Below, piece by piece: positions 1 through 10,300 of a stretch of 64,000 nucleotides of DNA. Numbering within the stretch: the stretch's first letter is position 1; each line of letters starts with the position of its first letter. The notes beneath the pieces are model-generated. The model did no database searches and was not told where the DNA came from. It worked only from the letters and a program-made list of their open reading frames with translations. Made by a program: the position numbers and the translations under genes. The DNA is taken from NCBI RefSeq assembly GCF_964019385.1, contig NC_088644.1:15678631-15742630 (forward strand), read 5' to 3'. The DNA comes from Sycon ciliatum (Eukaryota; Porifera; Calcarea; Leucosolenida; Sycettidae).

Positions 1-1
1 T

Positions 2-256
2 CATTTAACAGTTCGCTGCCCCCGCGCCCGTAGCCTAGCTTCACTGTCTGACGGGCCAGCAGCCAAACGCCCCTTTCCGGCACAGCGGTCAGGGGCTACC
101 GCTCACCCAAACGCCCCAGCTGTCTGCCGCGACTACAACCAAGGCCGCTGCCAACGCGCAGCCTGTCGCTACGGCCACCAGTGCAGCACATGCTTTGGCA
201 GCCACCCCGCCAAGTCATGCCCAGGAAAGCCAGCCGCCGCCAGCCGCGACCAATAG
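2..256 (+). CDS. gag-like protein of the retrotransposon, C-terminal part
   Basis: This frame is open from the window edge to the TAG at 254-256 and is only the C-terminal 84 residues of a longer protein. Its end (125-230) carries a cysteine/histidine cluster of the form C-R-x-Y-N-x-G-x-C, then C-x-Y-x-H-x-C-x-x-C and H-P-x-K-x-C-P. This is the zinc-binding tail typical of gag-like proteins of DIRS-order elements, presumed to bind nucleic acid. It overlaps the downstream reverse-transcriptase frame by about 60 bases in another frame. No initiating codon is visible here. Confidence 0.75.
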   Translation, partial: HLTVRCPRARSLASLSDGPAAKRPFPAQRSGATAHPNAPAVCRDYNQGRCQRAACRYGHQCSTCFGSHPAKSCPGKPAAASRDQ

Positions 257-1985
257 CTCGCAGTTGCCCAGCTTGGAGACTCGGTCACTCCAGTCACTCA
301 CCGGTAACTCTACACTCACCCAGGCCAATAGCACTCACACACTCTGCCCAGCTGCTCACATCTCTCCTACACGCACCCTCGCTCACGAGCCAATCCATTT
401 GCACACGCCTGTAACCCCCATTAACGTTTCTTACCTGCAGGACGCTTTGTGTCAGCATCCTGATCCGGCTTTTGCCTCATTCGTAATACATTCTTTGTCT
501 TACGGGTTCGATATTGGGTTTGCTGGTCCCCGTACCTTCCGAGTCTCTCGTAATCTCAAATCAGCGATTGAGCACCCTGACATTGTCGATGCTGCCATCG
601 GTCGTGAAATTGCCGCAGGTCGCATGGCCGGTCCCTACCAAGAGCCCCCCTTCACACTTACACAGGTCTCCGGTTTGGGTGTGGTTCCCAAGAAGTCACG
701 GTCGGTGCAAAAATGGCGCTTGATTATGCATCTGTCAGCACCACAGGGCCACTCAGTGAACGATGGTATCCCTGTCGACAAATTCTCTGTACAGTACTGT
801 TCGGTCGACGACGGCGTAAATCTCGCACGGTCCCTAGGCCGTGGCTGCCATCTGTGGAAGGTCGACCTCCAAGACGCATTTCGCATTTGTCCAGTACGGA
901 AAGAGGACTGGGAACTATTATGCCTGTTCTGGCGCGGGCAATATTACGTGGACAAATGCCTACCCTTCGGCCTTCGCTCATCACCGTCGCTGTTTAACAA
1001 AGTCGCAGACGCCCTCCAGTGGGTCATGTCGCACAACTTCGACGTAGCCCCAGTCATCCACTACTTAGACGACTACCTTGGTGGAGCGACGGACTCTATC
1101 GGCGCACAGCACCAGCTTGACCGTGCCCTGGTAGCCTGCCACGACTTAGGCTTCCCGGTCAATCCAAAAAAGGTGGAAGGCCCTAGTACAACCCTGACAT
1201 TCCTCGGTGTCATGCTGGACACAGAGCGCTTCGAAATCCGCCTCCCATCCGACAAGTTAGAAGACCTTCTCATTGCCCTCAAGGCTTGGCAACATACCCG
1301 CCCTACCGCCCGCAAGTCTGAATTGTTGTCCCTGATAGGTCACCTCAGCTTTGCCTGCAAGGCGGTCCCTGCGGGCCGCATGTTTCTGCGCCGCCTCATT
1401 GATCTCAGCACGACGGTCCCGCATCCAAACGATTACATCAGAATCACAGAAGACGCCAAAGCAGACATCCAGTGGTGGCTTGACTTCCTCCCTGCCTGGA
1501 ATGGCGTCGCCTTCTTCCTAGAACCCACGTGGTCAGCCGCCGCCGATATGGACCTCTACACGGACGCATCTAGAGCCATCGGCTATGGTGCTTTCTTCGC
1601 CGGCCGGTGGCTCCAACACCGGTGGCAGAGGCACCAATCCCAGAGATCCATCGCGTGGATGGAGCTCTTTGCCATCGTGGTCGCAGCATCCACATGGGCA
1701 CCGCAGCTGCATCTGAAGCGCATCCGCTTCCACTGCGACAACCGTAGCGTATGCGACATCTGGCTCCGCTCACGCACAAAGTGCCCCGACTTAATGGCGC
1801 TGGTACGCACTTTGTTTGCCATTGCTGCCCGACACAACTTTCACGTCATAGTCTCCCACATCCCCGGCACTGACAATGCGATTGCTGACTCTCTGTCTCG
1901 GTTTCAGATGGCCCGATTTCGCCGACTGGCACCCACAGCAGAAGACACGCCATCTCCGGTGCCCGAGAGCACCTACTCCCTCTGA
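195..1985 (+). CDS. Reverse transcriptase-RNase H polyprotein of the DIRS/Ngaro-type element
   Basis: The frame encodes 596 residues. The first 80 are low-complexity. The reverse transcriptase core follows: WRLIMHLS (motif 1 area), LWKVDLQDAF with its first metal-binding aspartate near residue 224, CLPFGLRSSPSLF, and the catalytic box YLDD at residues 290-293. The RNase H domain begins near residue 452 (DLYTDAS) and continues through WMELFA and HIPGTDNAIADSLSR to about residue 575. It would copy element RNA into DNA and remove the template RNA. The frame is uninterrupted. Its TGA stop overlaps the ATG of the recombinase frame as TGATG at 1983-1987, an arrangement suited to reinitiation. The start at 195 lies inside the gag frame, so the real start could be by frameshifting instead. 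Confidence 0.93.
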   Translation: MAATPPSHAQESQPPPAATNSSQLPSLETRSLQSLTGNSTLTQANSTHTLCPAAHISPTRTLAHEPIHLHTPVTPINVSYLQDALCQHPDPAFASFVIHSLSYGFDIGFAGPRTFRVSRNLKSAIEHPDIVDAAIGREIAAGRMAGPYQEPPFTLTQVSGLGVVPKKSRSVQKWRLIMHLSAPQGHSVNDGIPVDKFSVQYCSVDDGVNLARSLGRGCHLWKVDLQDAFRICPVRKEDWELLCLFWRGQYYVDKCLPFGLRSSPSLFNKVADALQWVMSHNFDVAPVIHYLDDYLGGATDSIGAQHQLDRALVACHDLGFPVNPKKVEGPSTTLTFLGVMLDTERFEIRLPSDKLEDLLIALKAWQHTRPTARKSELLSLIGHLSFACKAVPAGRMFLRRLIDLSTTVPHPNDYIRITEDAKADIQWWLDFLPAWNGVAFFLEPTWSAAADMDLYTDASRAIGYGAFFAGRWLQHRWQRHQSQRSIAWMELFAIVVAASTWAPQLHLKRIRFHCDNRSVCDIWLRSRTKCPDLMALVRTLFAIAARHNFHVIVSHIPGTDNAIADSLSRFQMARFRRLAPTAEDTPSPVPESTYSL

Positions 1986-2869
1986 TGTTGGAGGGTCAGG
2001 CCTACCAGTGGCTAGGCCTGTCAGCGTCCACACGTGCCACATACGCGACAGCCTGGAAACGACTGCACCAATTCTGCCAACTAGTCGGCACCAAGGTGAT
2101 TACAGACACCATCATGCTGGCGTTTGTAGCCTACCTGGCGCGTCAACATGCCGCGTCAACCGTCCGCCTGTATGTGTCGGCGATCCGGGCAATTGCCAAA
2201 GAAAACGGCAAAGATCTCTCGTCGCGAAGAGTGGACCTCGCAGTTCAAGGAGTGGCACGTGCACAGGCCAACCGAACTAAAAACGCCAGTAAGCCAATCC
2301 TCCTGCCCCACATGGCAGCTATGCGCAGGGCCCTGATACGGTCTAACCTCAACGCGACCGACCGAGCCATGGTATGGGCAGCTATTTGCCTGGGCTTCTT
2401 TGCGTGTCTCCGGGCAAGTGAGTACACTTCCACAACCGCCACGACCATGTCAGACGGTGGCCTCCGAACAGAAGACCTCTCCATCACGCCGCAGGCAATA
2501 CAGGTCACAATCAAGAAGTCCAAGACCGACCAACTCGGCAAGGGTCACTCCGTCCGGCTCACAACCACCAACTCAACGGTTTGCCCGGTCAAAGCCATGC
2601 ATACCTATCTATCAAGACGCCCCAACCTGCCCAATAGACCACTGTTCGTTGACAGCTGTGGCAAGTTCCTAACTGCACCAAGACTCACCCGTCTAATCCG
2701 TCAGCTCCTGAGCAGCGCAGGGTACCCACCTATCCAGTATTCACTGCACGGCCTCAGAGCCGGAGCCGCAACCACAGGAGCAATGAGCGGCTTCACCGAA
2801 TCCGAGATCATGAAACTCGGCAGATGGCGAAGTGCCTGCTACAAGAACTATGTACGCTGTGGAAAGTAA
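1985..2869 (+). CDS. Tyrosine recombinase of the DIRS/Ngaro-type element
   Basis: The 294-residue protein has the layout of a phage-integrase-like recombinase. A SAM-like N-terminal part (about 1-95) is followed by the catalytic domain. Visible catalytic residues are the first arginine in ACLRASEY (about R142), the H-x-x-R box HGLR (H255, R258), GRW (W281 in the second-histidine position, usual for this group) and the nucleophile in YKNYVR, most likely Y289. It would integrate the circular DNA copy without making a target-site duplication. The frame is complete, starts inside the stop codon of the upstream frame and ends 2 kb before the first laminin exon in the window. Confidence 0.93.
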   Translation: MLEGQAYQWLGLSASTRATYATAWKRLHQFCQLVGTKVITDTIMLAFVAYLARQHAASTVRLYVSAIRAIAKENGKDLSSRRVDLAVQGVARAQANRTKNASKPILLPHMAAMRRALIRSNLNATDRAMVWAAICLGFFACLRASEYTSTTATTMSDGGLRTEDLSITPQAIQVTIKKSKTDQLGKGHSVRLTTTNSTVCPVKAMHTYLSRRPNLPNRPLFVDSCGKFLTAPRLTRLIRQLLSSAGYPPIQYSLHGLRAGAATTGAMSGFTESEIMKLGRWRSACYKNYVRCGK

Positions 2870-2889
2870 CTGTTCGCCGTCCGCAGGCG

Positions 2890-3050
2890 CGCAAGCGCGC
2901 ACAGCCACACCCACATACACGCACCCGCAGACACATACACACGCACGCACACACACCCACGCATGCACACACACATGCATGCACGCGTACACGCACCCAC
3001 AGTCTGACACCGCACAAGCATGCATGCAGGTACACACGCTGCGCACACGC
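2890..3050. repeat. CA-rich microsatellite
   Basis: Imperfect runs of CACA and CACGCA follow directly behind the recombinase stop codon. It makes open frames on both strands that are low-complexity artefacts. Confidence 0.9.
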
Positions 3051-3170
3051 TGGTACGCCCATTCGCGGACGTATGCACTCACGTTCTAGCACTGACTGTG
3101 CACGCACGCCTCTGATACTTATGATAAGTTATCTGCACCACTCTGTTGCTGTGCTATAGCTCCCACCTAG

Positions 3171-3314
3171 CGGTGTGGGACACCCCATGCTATGGCGGTG
3201 TGGGACACCCCAGACCATGGCGGTGTGGGACACCCCATGCCATGGCGGTGTGGGACACCCCATGCCATGGCGGTGTGGGACACCCCATGCCATGGCGGTG
3301 TGGGACACCCCATG
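3171..3314. repeat. 25-bp tandem repeat, six copies
   Basis: The unit begins CGGTGTGGGACACCCCATGC. Copies start at 3171, 3196, 3221, 3246, 3271 and 3296 with only a few mismatches. The unit length is not a multiple of three, so the open frames across it are incidental. Confidence 0.95.
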
Positions 3315-3467
3315 TGTGCACGCACGCTCCGACTACATGCGATTCAAACCCTTCTCGGTGTCACTAAGGGAAAACAAACATGCGAAGGGCACGCATTTGA
3401 ACTACGTACATGTAGCTGAAGCGCTTGAATACCACACTAAGGTCATTCGGCTGACCAACGCGGAATT

Positions 3468-3925
3468 TGGGGGCATTCGGCGGCTTGGTCTGATTCCTAG
3501 CTTGTTGGTAACCGGCTTGAGGTTTCCAAGGTTGCTATGACAACGTGCAGTCATGCGCAGGGCCACCCAACATGCGTTGGGGGCCCAGGAAAGACAGAAA
3601 CGCGTTGCTAGGCAACAGCAAAAGCGCTCAGCGAGTATCACGCTACTCATGCAGCACGCACGCTGGCTTAGGGTATCACGCTACCCTTGCGCTGCGGGGT
3701 ACCACATTGCCCCTCGCTGGAATCAGACCCGCGCCCCGGATACCTTGCGCTGGCCTCCTGACGGCCAAACTCAACCAACTTGCGCGCTGTGACTGGGGTT
3801 GTGCATGCCTTAGCAACATAATGTGGCCCAGGTCGGCAGACTTTCAATTAGCCAAGCGAGCTACTCAGGCCAGGGCGCATGATCACTATTCGCAGCACTT
3901 ATCGTCCATGCAGCAGTCGGGTTAA
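3468..3925 (+). repeat. Interspersed repeat copy 1 (inverted partner at 21663-22125)
   Basis: About 460 bp match 21663-22125 in the opposite orientation with few differences. One end reads CAGCAGTCGGGTTAA. Both copies carry an open frame of about 126-130 codons whose products align, but there is no recognisable domain. No terminal inverted repeat, poly(A) tail or RNA polymerase III box was seen, so the class is unknown. It may be an internally deleted DNA element or part of a larger retroelement. Confidence 0.75.
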
Positions 3926-4246
3926 ACAATGGATAAACATGACCTGAATTGAATTGCACAGTCCAGGGTATAAGCCAGCATTTGTGCGTAACTGATCATC
4001 AGCCGACTAATATTAATGAATGCAGTATATTCTACATTGACAGATTCATGACTAGATGCTTGGGTTCCCTATCAACCATTGTGGGTCCAACCCAATCTAC
4101 AATCTCCCGCCATGGCATTCAACACTTGATTGATTTCATAATGTTCATTGAACAGCACTGCGTATTGGTGGTACGGTGCCTACTACTTCCCTGCATGTTT
4201 AGACAATAATCGTGACTGGTTGATGCATGTTCTCTCGCTACTGCAG
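3926..4246. other. Intron sequence without a recognisable feature
   Basis: Between the repeat at 3468-3925 and the first visible laminin exon I see only AT-rich single-copy-like sequence ending in the splice acceptor CTGCAG at 4241-4246. Confidence 0.6.
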
Positions 4247-4393
4247 CTTGTGACTGTAATGAAATTGGTTCCAGCAATGCCAGTGTGTGCAGTGCCTACA
4301 ACGGTCAATGTGACTGTCATGCTGGGATCGGAGGTCGTCAGTGTGATATATGCCAAGCATATCACTACGACTTCAGTGATACTGGCTGCAAAG
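4247..4393 (+). CDS. Laminin gamma-like exon A: LE module
   Basis: The exon starts after CTGCAG and ends AAAG|gtatag. It encodes one LE module from CDCNEIG to DTGCK. The first complete codon is TGT at 4249, so an upstream exon ending in phase 1 must exist to the left. Confidence 0.88.
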
Positions 4394-7300
4394 GTATAGA
4401 GGCAATTGTCTACAACTGATGTGCTTCATACAGGTGTACTGTCTACAATGGACATGCTTCACACAGCACGGGGAGTCACAATCAGTTCAGTCGTGGCCTG
4501 CGCCAATTCAGAATGCAGAAGCTATCCGTCATATAGACAAGTGCCTTCAATGGCTTTTTAGTAGAGTATTGGTACATTGCATGTACATTCACAGAGTTTT
4601 GTAGTTTAACAGTGCCAACTATGCATAGATAGACTCCACCATAAACAAGAAGTGGACCTCCAGAGGCCGTCTTAGATTGGTTCAATTTTCGACACATGTC
4701 TTTCAGCACAGGGCAGCAGATTCTCAACTAACCTCAACAGTGGTATCAGCAACAGTTTGCAGTATTTACTGAGTGTTAATTGAGTGTGTAAGGTCTCCAT
4801 CTAGAGTAGACCATAGTGACAAGGTGATTGCATCTTCTGTTTCACTCTGTGTGCAGCCTGCAACTGCAGCAGCTTTGGTTCTGAGAGTCTGGTGTGTGAG
4901 CGGTATGACGGCCAGTGCACCTGTCTTATCAACACCGTTGGACGTACCTGTGATGCCTGTCGCGAGAACCATTACCCGGCCAAGGACCTGTTCCTGGGCA
5001 TCGGCTGCCTGGCATGCCAGTGTGACGCGGTTGGTTCTGTACGGCAGAGCTGCGAGCCGAGTGCGGACAACTCTGCCGGGCATCAGTGTAGCTGCAAACG
5101 TGGCGTGACCGGAGCACTGTGTGACCGGTGCATGGCCGGCTACTGGAACTTCACACAGGGCGGATGTGAGCCATGTGGCTGCTCGTTGGCCGGAGCGGTG
5201 GGCCCTGAGTGTGACCTTGCAACTGGAGTATGCACGCCCAAAGCCAACGTAATGGGTGACAAAGCAGACCGGTGCAAGCCAGGGTACATATACCTGCAGG
5301 AGGGAAATCCCGATGGCTGTATGAAGTGCTTCTGTAATGGTCAATCAGACACATGCCACCTTGCCCTTGGATATAGGAGGGCTAGAATTGGGCAGGTACT
5401 CATGGATGCTAGTGGCGAGGATATGTGGGTTGTTGCCGAGCAAACATCTGGAAGTGCCCCGTTTGAAACAGTTGCGTAAGTGCTTTTGCCTTTGTAACTA
5501 AGGTGCTGGTTGAATTTCCTTTTGTCTCCTTGAAAATAGTTCGTAGGTGTATTGGTGCAACGCTCCGAATCATTTTATCAGAACCTATGTTCATGTTTAT
5601 GCGATAGTCCATTGCTTCTGACTGGGAGCCCTATTATAGAGGGGAAGCAGTTTCCACCTCCTTTCAGCTCGTGTCTGTTCTGTGCTGCTGAGTCTGTCAA
5701 CATCAAACTTCCATTGACTTGGTGACTTGCCATATGGGACCCAAGCACTGAGTACTTAGAGCTCAACATACCTAGTGAAATGTTGCTTCCCAACATAGTT
5801 GCAGACTCTAACATTCAATGTGTCCGGGGACTGACTGTTGAGGCTGCCCAGGGGCAAGGAATGGACGGTACAGTGGAGACTGGATATAACCACACTCCTT
5901 CGGGAAAAAACAAAATGTCACTATATCCGATCTGTCACTAAACCCGATCTTCACATTTAGCATGCAATATGTATGTCAAAATGACAGAAATGTATTGCAG
6001 ATGTGCATGTGGACAATATATTGCACTGGTATGGATTTCAGATGTGTATGTGCATGCGTCGTGCATGCATTGTTCAAGGCAAAAGTCATGCATGGTAACT
6101 ACACCGTTGCACTGCGGCTACAAAGTAAAGTGTAGAATGTGTGGACTGTGCAGTGACTCGCAGGTCTGGGCAAGTGAAACAGCTATGTTCCATGCACGCC
6201 AGTCCCCAGTCTGCCTGATACAAGTGAAACAGCTATGTTCCATGCACGCCAGTCCCCAGTCTGCCTGATGCAAGTGAAACAGCTATGTTCCATGCACACC
6301 AGTCCCCAGTCTGCCTGATACAAGTGAAACAGCTATGTTCCATGCACGCCTGTCCCCAGTCTGCCTGATACAAGTGAAACAGCTATGTTCCATGCACGCC
6401 AGTCCCCAGTCTGCCTGATACAAGTGAAACAGCTATGTTCCATGCACCCCAGTCCCCAGTCTGCCTGATACAAGTGAAACAGCTATGTTCCATGCACCCC
6501 AGTCCCCAGTCTGCCTGATACAAGTGAAACAGCTATGTTCCATGCACGCTAGTCCCCAGTCTGCCTGATACAAGAGGAACTGAGTCGTTATACTTGATGT
6601 GTTTTCAGGTCTTCGGGCACCAAAAAGTGTCGGTAAATTCGATCTGTCGTTATTTTCGAGGTCGTTATACCCGATCTATAATGTACAAAAAGGACTTGCT
6701 AAACGACTTGGGCAACAGAATTTTGTCGCTATCCTTGATTAAAATGTTGTCGTTATATCCAAGGTCGTTATATCCAAGGTCGTTATATCCAAGGTCGTTG
6801 TATCCTATTTCCACTGTACTAGACAATTTTGCTTTCACATGTTGCAAGTCCGCCCAAGTGTGGCGTGGCTGCCGGGACATTTATTTGCCTAACACCGTTG
6901 TGCTGTGATCTACTGATGCAAACTGACCTTGGCTGTTGTGTACACGAACATGCATATCCAGCACCACATGGGCCTGCTGTAAAACGTACTCTTAGAATAC
7001 ATAGTGTGCTGTGTGCCCAGCGCCACATAGCCACCGCCATATTTAACTTTCCCTGGGTATCCAGTGCATGTGCAGGAGAGCCAATCTTTCATATTTACGG
7101 GAGCATAGTGTGCACTGTTGACATCCTATTTTACCCAGAAATTCATTACTACCCAACCATATTCCACGTATGAAACGTACGGTATTTTTTCACAGCTTCC
7201 AATCATGACATGCAAAACAGCGGTGCAGTATCAGTATCACGTGTGGGTTATGTGTAACAAATGATGTGTAAGTTCTGTGTAAGTTCTGTGTAGTTACTTC

Positions 7301-10300
7301 CAAGTATGTGGTCCGAGTTTTTGTCCAGTAGCAGATGTGCAGTACAGTCAGGACAATACTCGTATACTATGTCATATTCTGTCTTTCATGTAATCATGCA
7401 GGCGCCCAGGGCAGGTTGTGACGTTTGTGGCGCCATCAATCTACCTTGGCGACAAGCGCACGGCCTTCTCGCAAGCGTTGACGTTTGCCTTGTCTACTGC
7501 TGGCAACCACTCTCATGCTGCTATCTCTGTGAGGCTGGAAAGGAGAGCTATGCCACCCCGGGTTCTTTACTACCCAGTGCATATGCCAGTGCAAGACAAT
7601 GGAAGTGATTTTGAGGTGAGTGATGCAGTGTATGCTGATGAGGATATCTTATAGTTGTAACTACAATCAAACTATTATAGGAGGAAACTCCCAGGGGTTA
7701 ATGGGGTTTCCTCTCCGTAACGGGACTCAGTCTTATCCCTAATATGTTAAACACAGTGAATACACAGTGATTTATCCAATAGTAATGTGAATATCAGGTC
7801 TTCTAAAGTGAAAGTTTGTCTTATCAGTGTTCTTCTTATCGGGATTTCACTGTGTACCTATAGTCCTACTGTGCATGCACTTGTGTCAGGCAAGCAAGCT
7901 GAAGGTAGAGTGATGCGGTATAATGTTACTGGTATGCTGGCCATGGTCCAACATGTAGTACTGTAGTATTCGGCACTGTGCATGCAGACTACACCACTGA
8001 TGAGTGCAGTAACTTTTAGCCATGCACAGTTCATCATTCAATGATGTTTTCTTGTGAATCCTTCCTCCCAGAATGCAAATGCTGGCTTTTTTATGCATCG
8101 TCTATTAAATTGCTCACCATGATTTACATGAATATTAATAATACCACCACATTCCGCATTTATTCGGGAGCATAGTGGATTTTAATAGTGAAAAGAAGAA
8201 AAAACACACTGTACCCTACACAGTGTGCACCCCGGCGCATGTAGCAAACATTACCTGGTTAGTTGCTATCCTTCTTAGGTGGAAGTGTTTATTTCGTAAT
8301 TCAAGTTTGCTCTTGCTCTTGAATGTGTCTACGAAAACAGCCATGAAACTCTGAGTCACAAAGGAATTTGCCAAGGTTTTCATTGTGTGCATTTGTGTTC
8401 AAAAACACTATTATGCATTTTAGGTGAGGTTCCTTCGTCATGGCTGGAAGGTCGATGATCCAACTGGACCCATGGCCCAGGACAGTGACCTGCGAGAGAC
8501 GTTGGCCAACTTATCCTCACTGGAGATCTTGGTGTCCATATCACAGGTCAGGCCAGCACTATGCATCCGGCATGTGCACATCAAGGTCATGTGAATGCAT
8601 GCAAACCGTATTGAACTGCACTTCTTCACTAGTATACTAATCCTTGTGGTCCATATCCCAAAGGCTCGTGAACGTGGCGATATGAACTACAAAGTCTTGT
8701 GACCGTGGCGATATGAACTACACTCCATCGCTAGTATTTTTGCGGCTCAGGTACTGGATTGGAATCGTCCAATTTGGACTTGAACTCCCAAACATCTCAA
8801 ATGGCTGGCTCACATATTGCCGTTACGGACTGGAGGAGGGAGTGCCTCTTGCAACCTTCTCCCGGCTGCAATGTGAACCCGCGTAGTGCTCAAGAAAATC
8901 ATCCGGTGAATCTTTGGCAGCGAGGGCTAGCAGAGTTGAGAAGTGGTAGTGTGCTTGCTTTGTACGTAAGAGGCCATGGATTTGAACCCCGCATCCTCTA
9001 ACTTGTTTTCTCGTTGGTCGTGTTTTTTTCCTTTGCAGAGTTGGTTTGCATGTTGGCGACTGACACAAGTGACGAGAAAACGTGGCTTCAATTTCTTTTG
9101 TGTTTGTTTGTTTGTTTGTTTGGCACTTGATGTCAGGATGCACCTGACAGGCAGTACACTGTGGGTATGACCCAAGCATCCATGACATATGCAGTGCGGC
9201 AGGGGCCCTATCAAGAAGAATCAGGATCGGAAGATACATCATCAACAGCACTGGGCAGCGGTGAAGAAGCGGCGTTCTTTGAAGCATCACTGGCCATTTT
9301 TTACGGGGATGCACCGTGGGTGGAAGCCTGTTCATGTCCTCCTCCATACAGAGGTGAAAACTGTGAAAACTGCGCACCAGGTATGTACTGTAAAAACCGG
9401 GAATTTTCGCTGCTGTAATATTTTCGGTATTTCCCAAAATCAACGGTTTGGTAGCGCGAAAACTTCGGTAAATCAGTTTTCCGTACTGCATGTACGTATT
9501 TTCGGTGTATTTTATTTTAGGTAAAAATTACGTGTACCGAAGTTAGGGGTCGTCCGTAATTATGGGAAAATTAAAAATCCGTCCTCGAGCAAAATTGTCT
9601 CTGACCCACCCACCCACCCCCATTTTTCCCATTATTTCTTTGATTTTCCCAATACCCAGCTAGAAAATAAGAACTCCTCATCCCAGGTTCACTGACTGCA
9701 CCTGTGTCAAGTACTAGCAGCTAGTAGTAGGTCTAGCAACGGCCATACACCTCTTACAACTACATGTACATCATACTGGTGTTTGCGACAATCTATCCTA
9801 CACTATACAGTACACTATACAGTACACTACACAGTACACTACACAGTGAGTGCAACAAGTGTATGAAAGTCACTGAAGTTTTAAAAAAATAAAATAAAAA
9901 AGTGTAGAAAGGAAAAGGACATACCGTAGTTCCGCGCATATAAGCCCATGGGCCTATATCCGGATATAAGCCCACCTCCGTTTATAGGCCCATGGGCTAA
10001 TAAACAGACCCAAACACCGTAGTACAGCATGTCAGTGCAGACTACATTACCAGTACCGGTACGTACAGTAGGCGGACAACCGCGCACGGACTTGTACTTT
10101 TTCGCGTGCCAGCTGCCTTCAAAATTCGAATATAGGCCCAGGGCTAAAAAACGAACCAATATTACCGATTTTTTCCCCCGGAAAATGCATTATTTCGTAT
10201 ATTAGCCCATGGGCTTATATGCGCGGAACTACGGTATGGATACGAGTAAAGAGTAACTGTCCACCGCTTTAACTAGATACTATATTATACAGTCAGAAAT

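Larger units (their letters stand above)
1..2869 (+). mobile_element. DIRS/Ngaro-type tyrosine-recombinase retrotransposon, 5' truncated by window edge
   Basis: Three overlapping reading frames run in the same direction: the end of a gag-like protein, a reverse transcriptase with RNase H, and a tyrosine recombinase. This order, with a recombinase in place of a DDE integrase or an endonuclease, is diagnostic of the DIRS order (DIRS, Ngaro and relatives). No methyltransferase-like domain is seen after the RNase H or the recombinase, which points toward Ngaro rather than classical DIRS, but the subgroup is an inference. All visible frames are intact, so the copy may be young. The left end is outside the window, so the split terminal repeats could not be checked; the 3' boundary is unknown and the frames are followed by CA-rich DNA. 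It probably sits in a 5' intron of the laminin gene. Confidence 0.88.

Noticed and set aside
3545..3925. 126-codon ORF as a gene
   Set aside because: It occurs also at 21663-22055 within an interspersed repeat and has no recognised domain.
4766..5344. 192-codon minus-strand ORF
   Set aside because: It is the antisense shadow of laminin exon B.
6171..6570. CRISPR-like regular array
   Set aside because: Units are contiguous 50-bp repeats with no spacers, in an animal intron; it is a minisatellite.
8920..9000. Functional tRNA-Thr gene
   Set aside because: The anticodon arm is recognisable but acceptor and T stems are degraded, and a SINE body with (TTTG)n tail follows.
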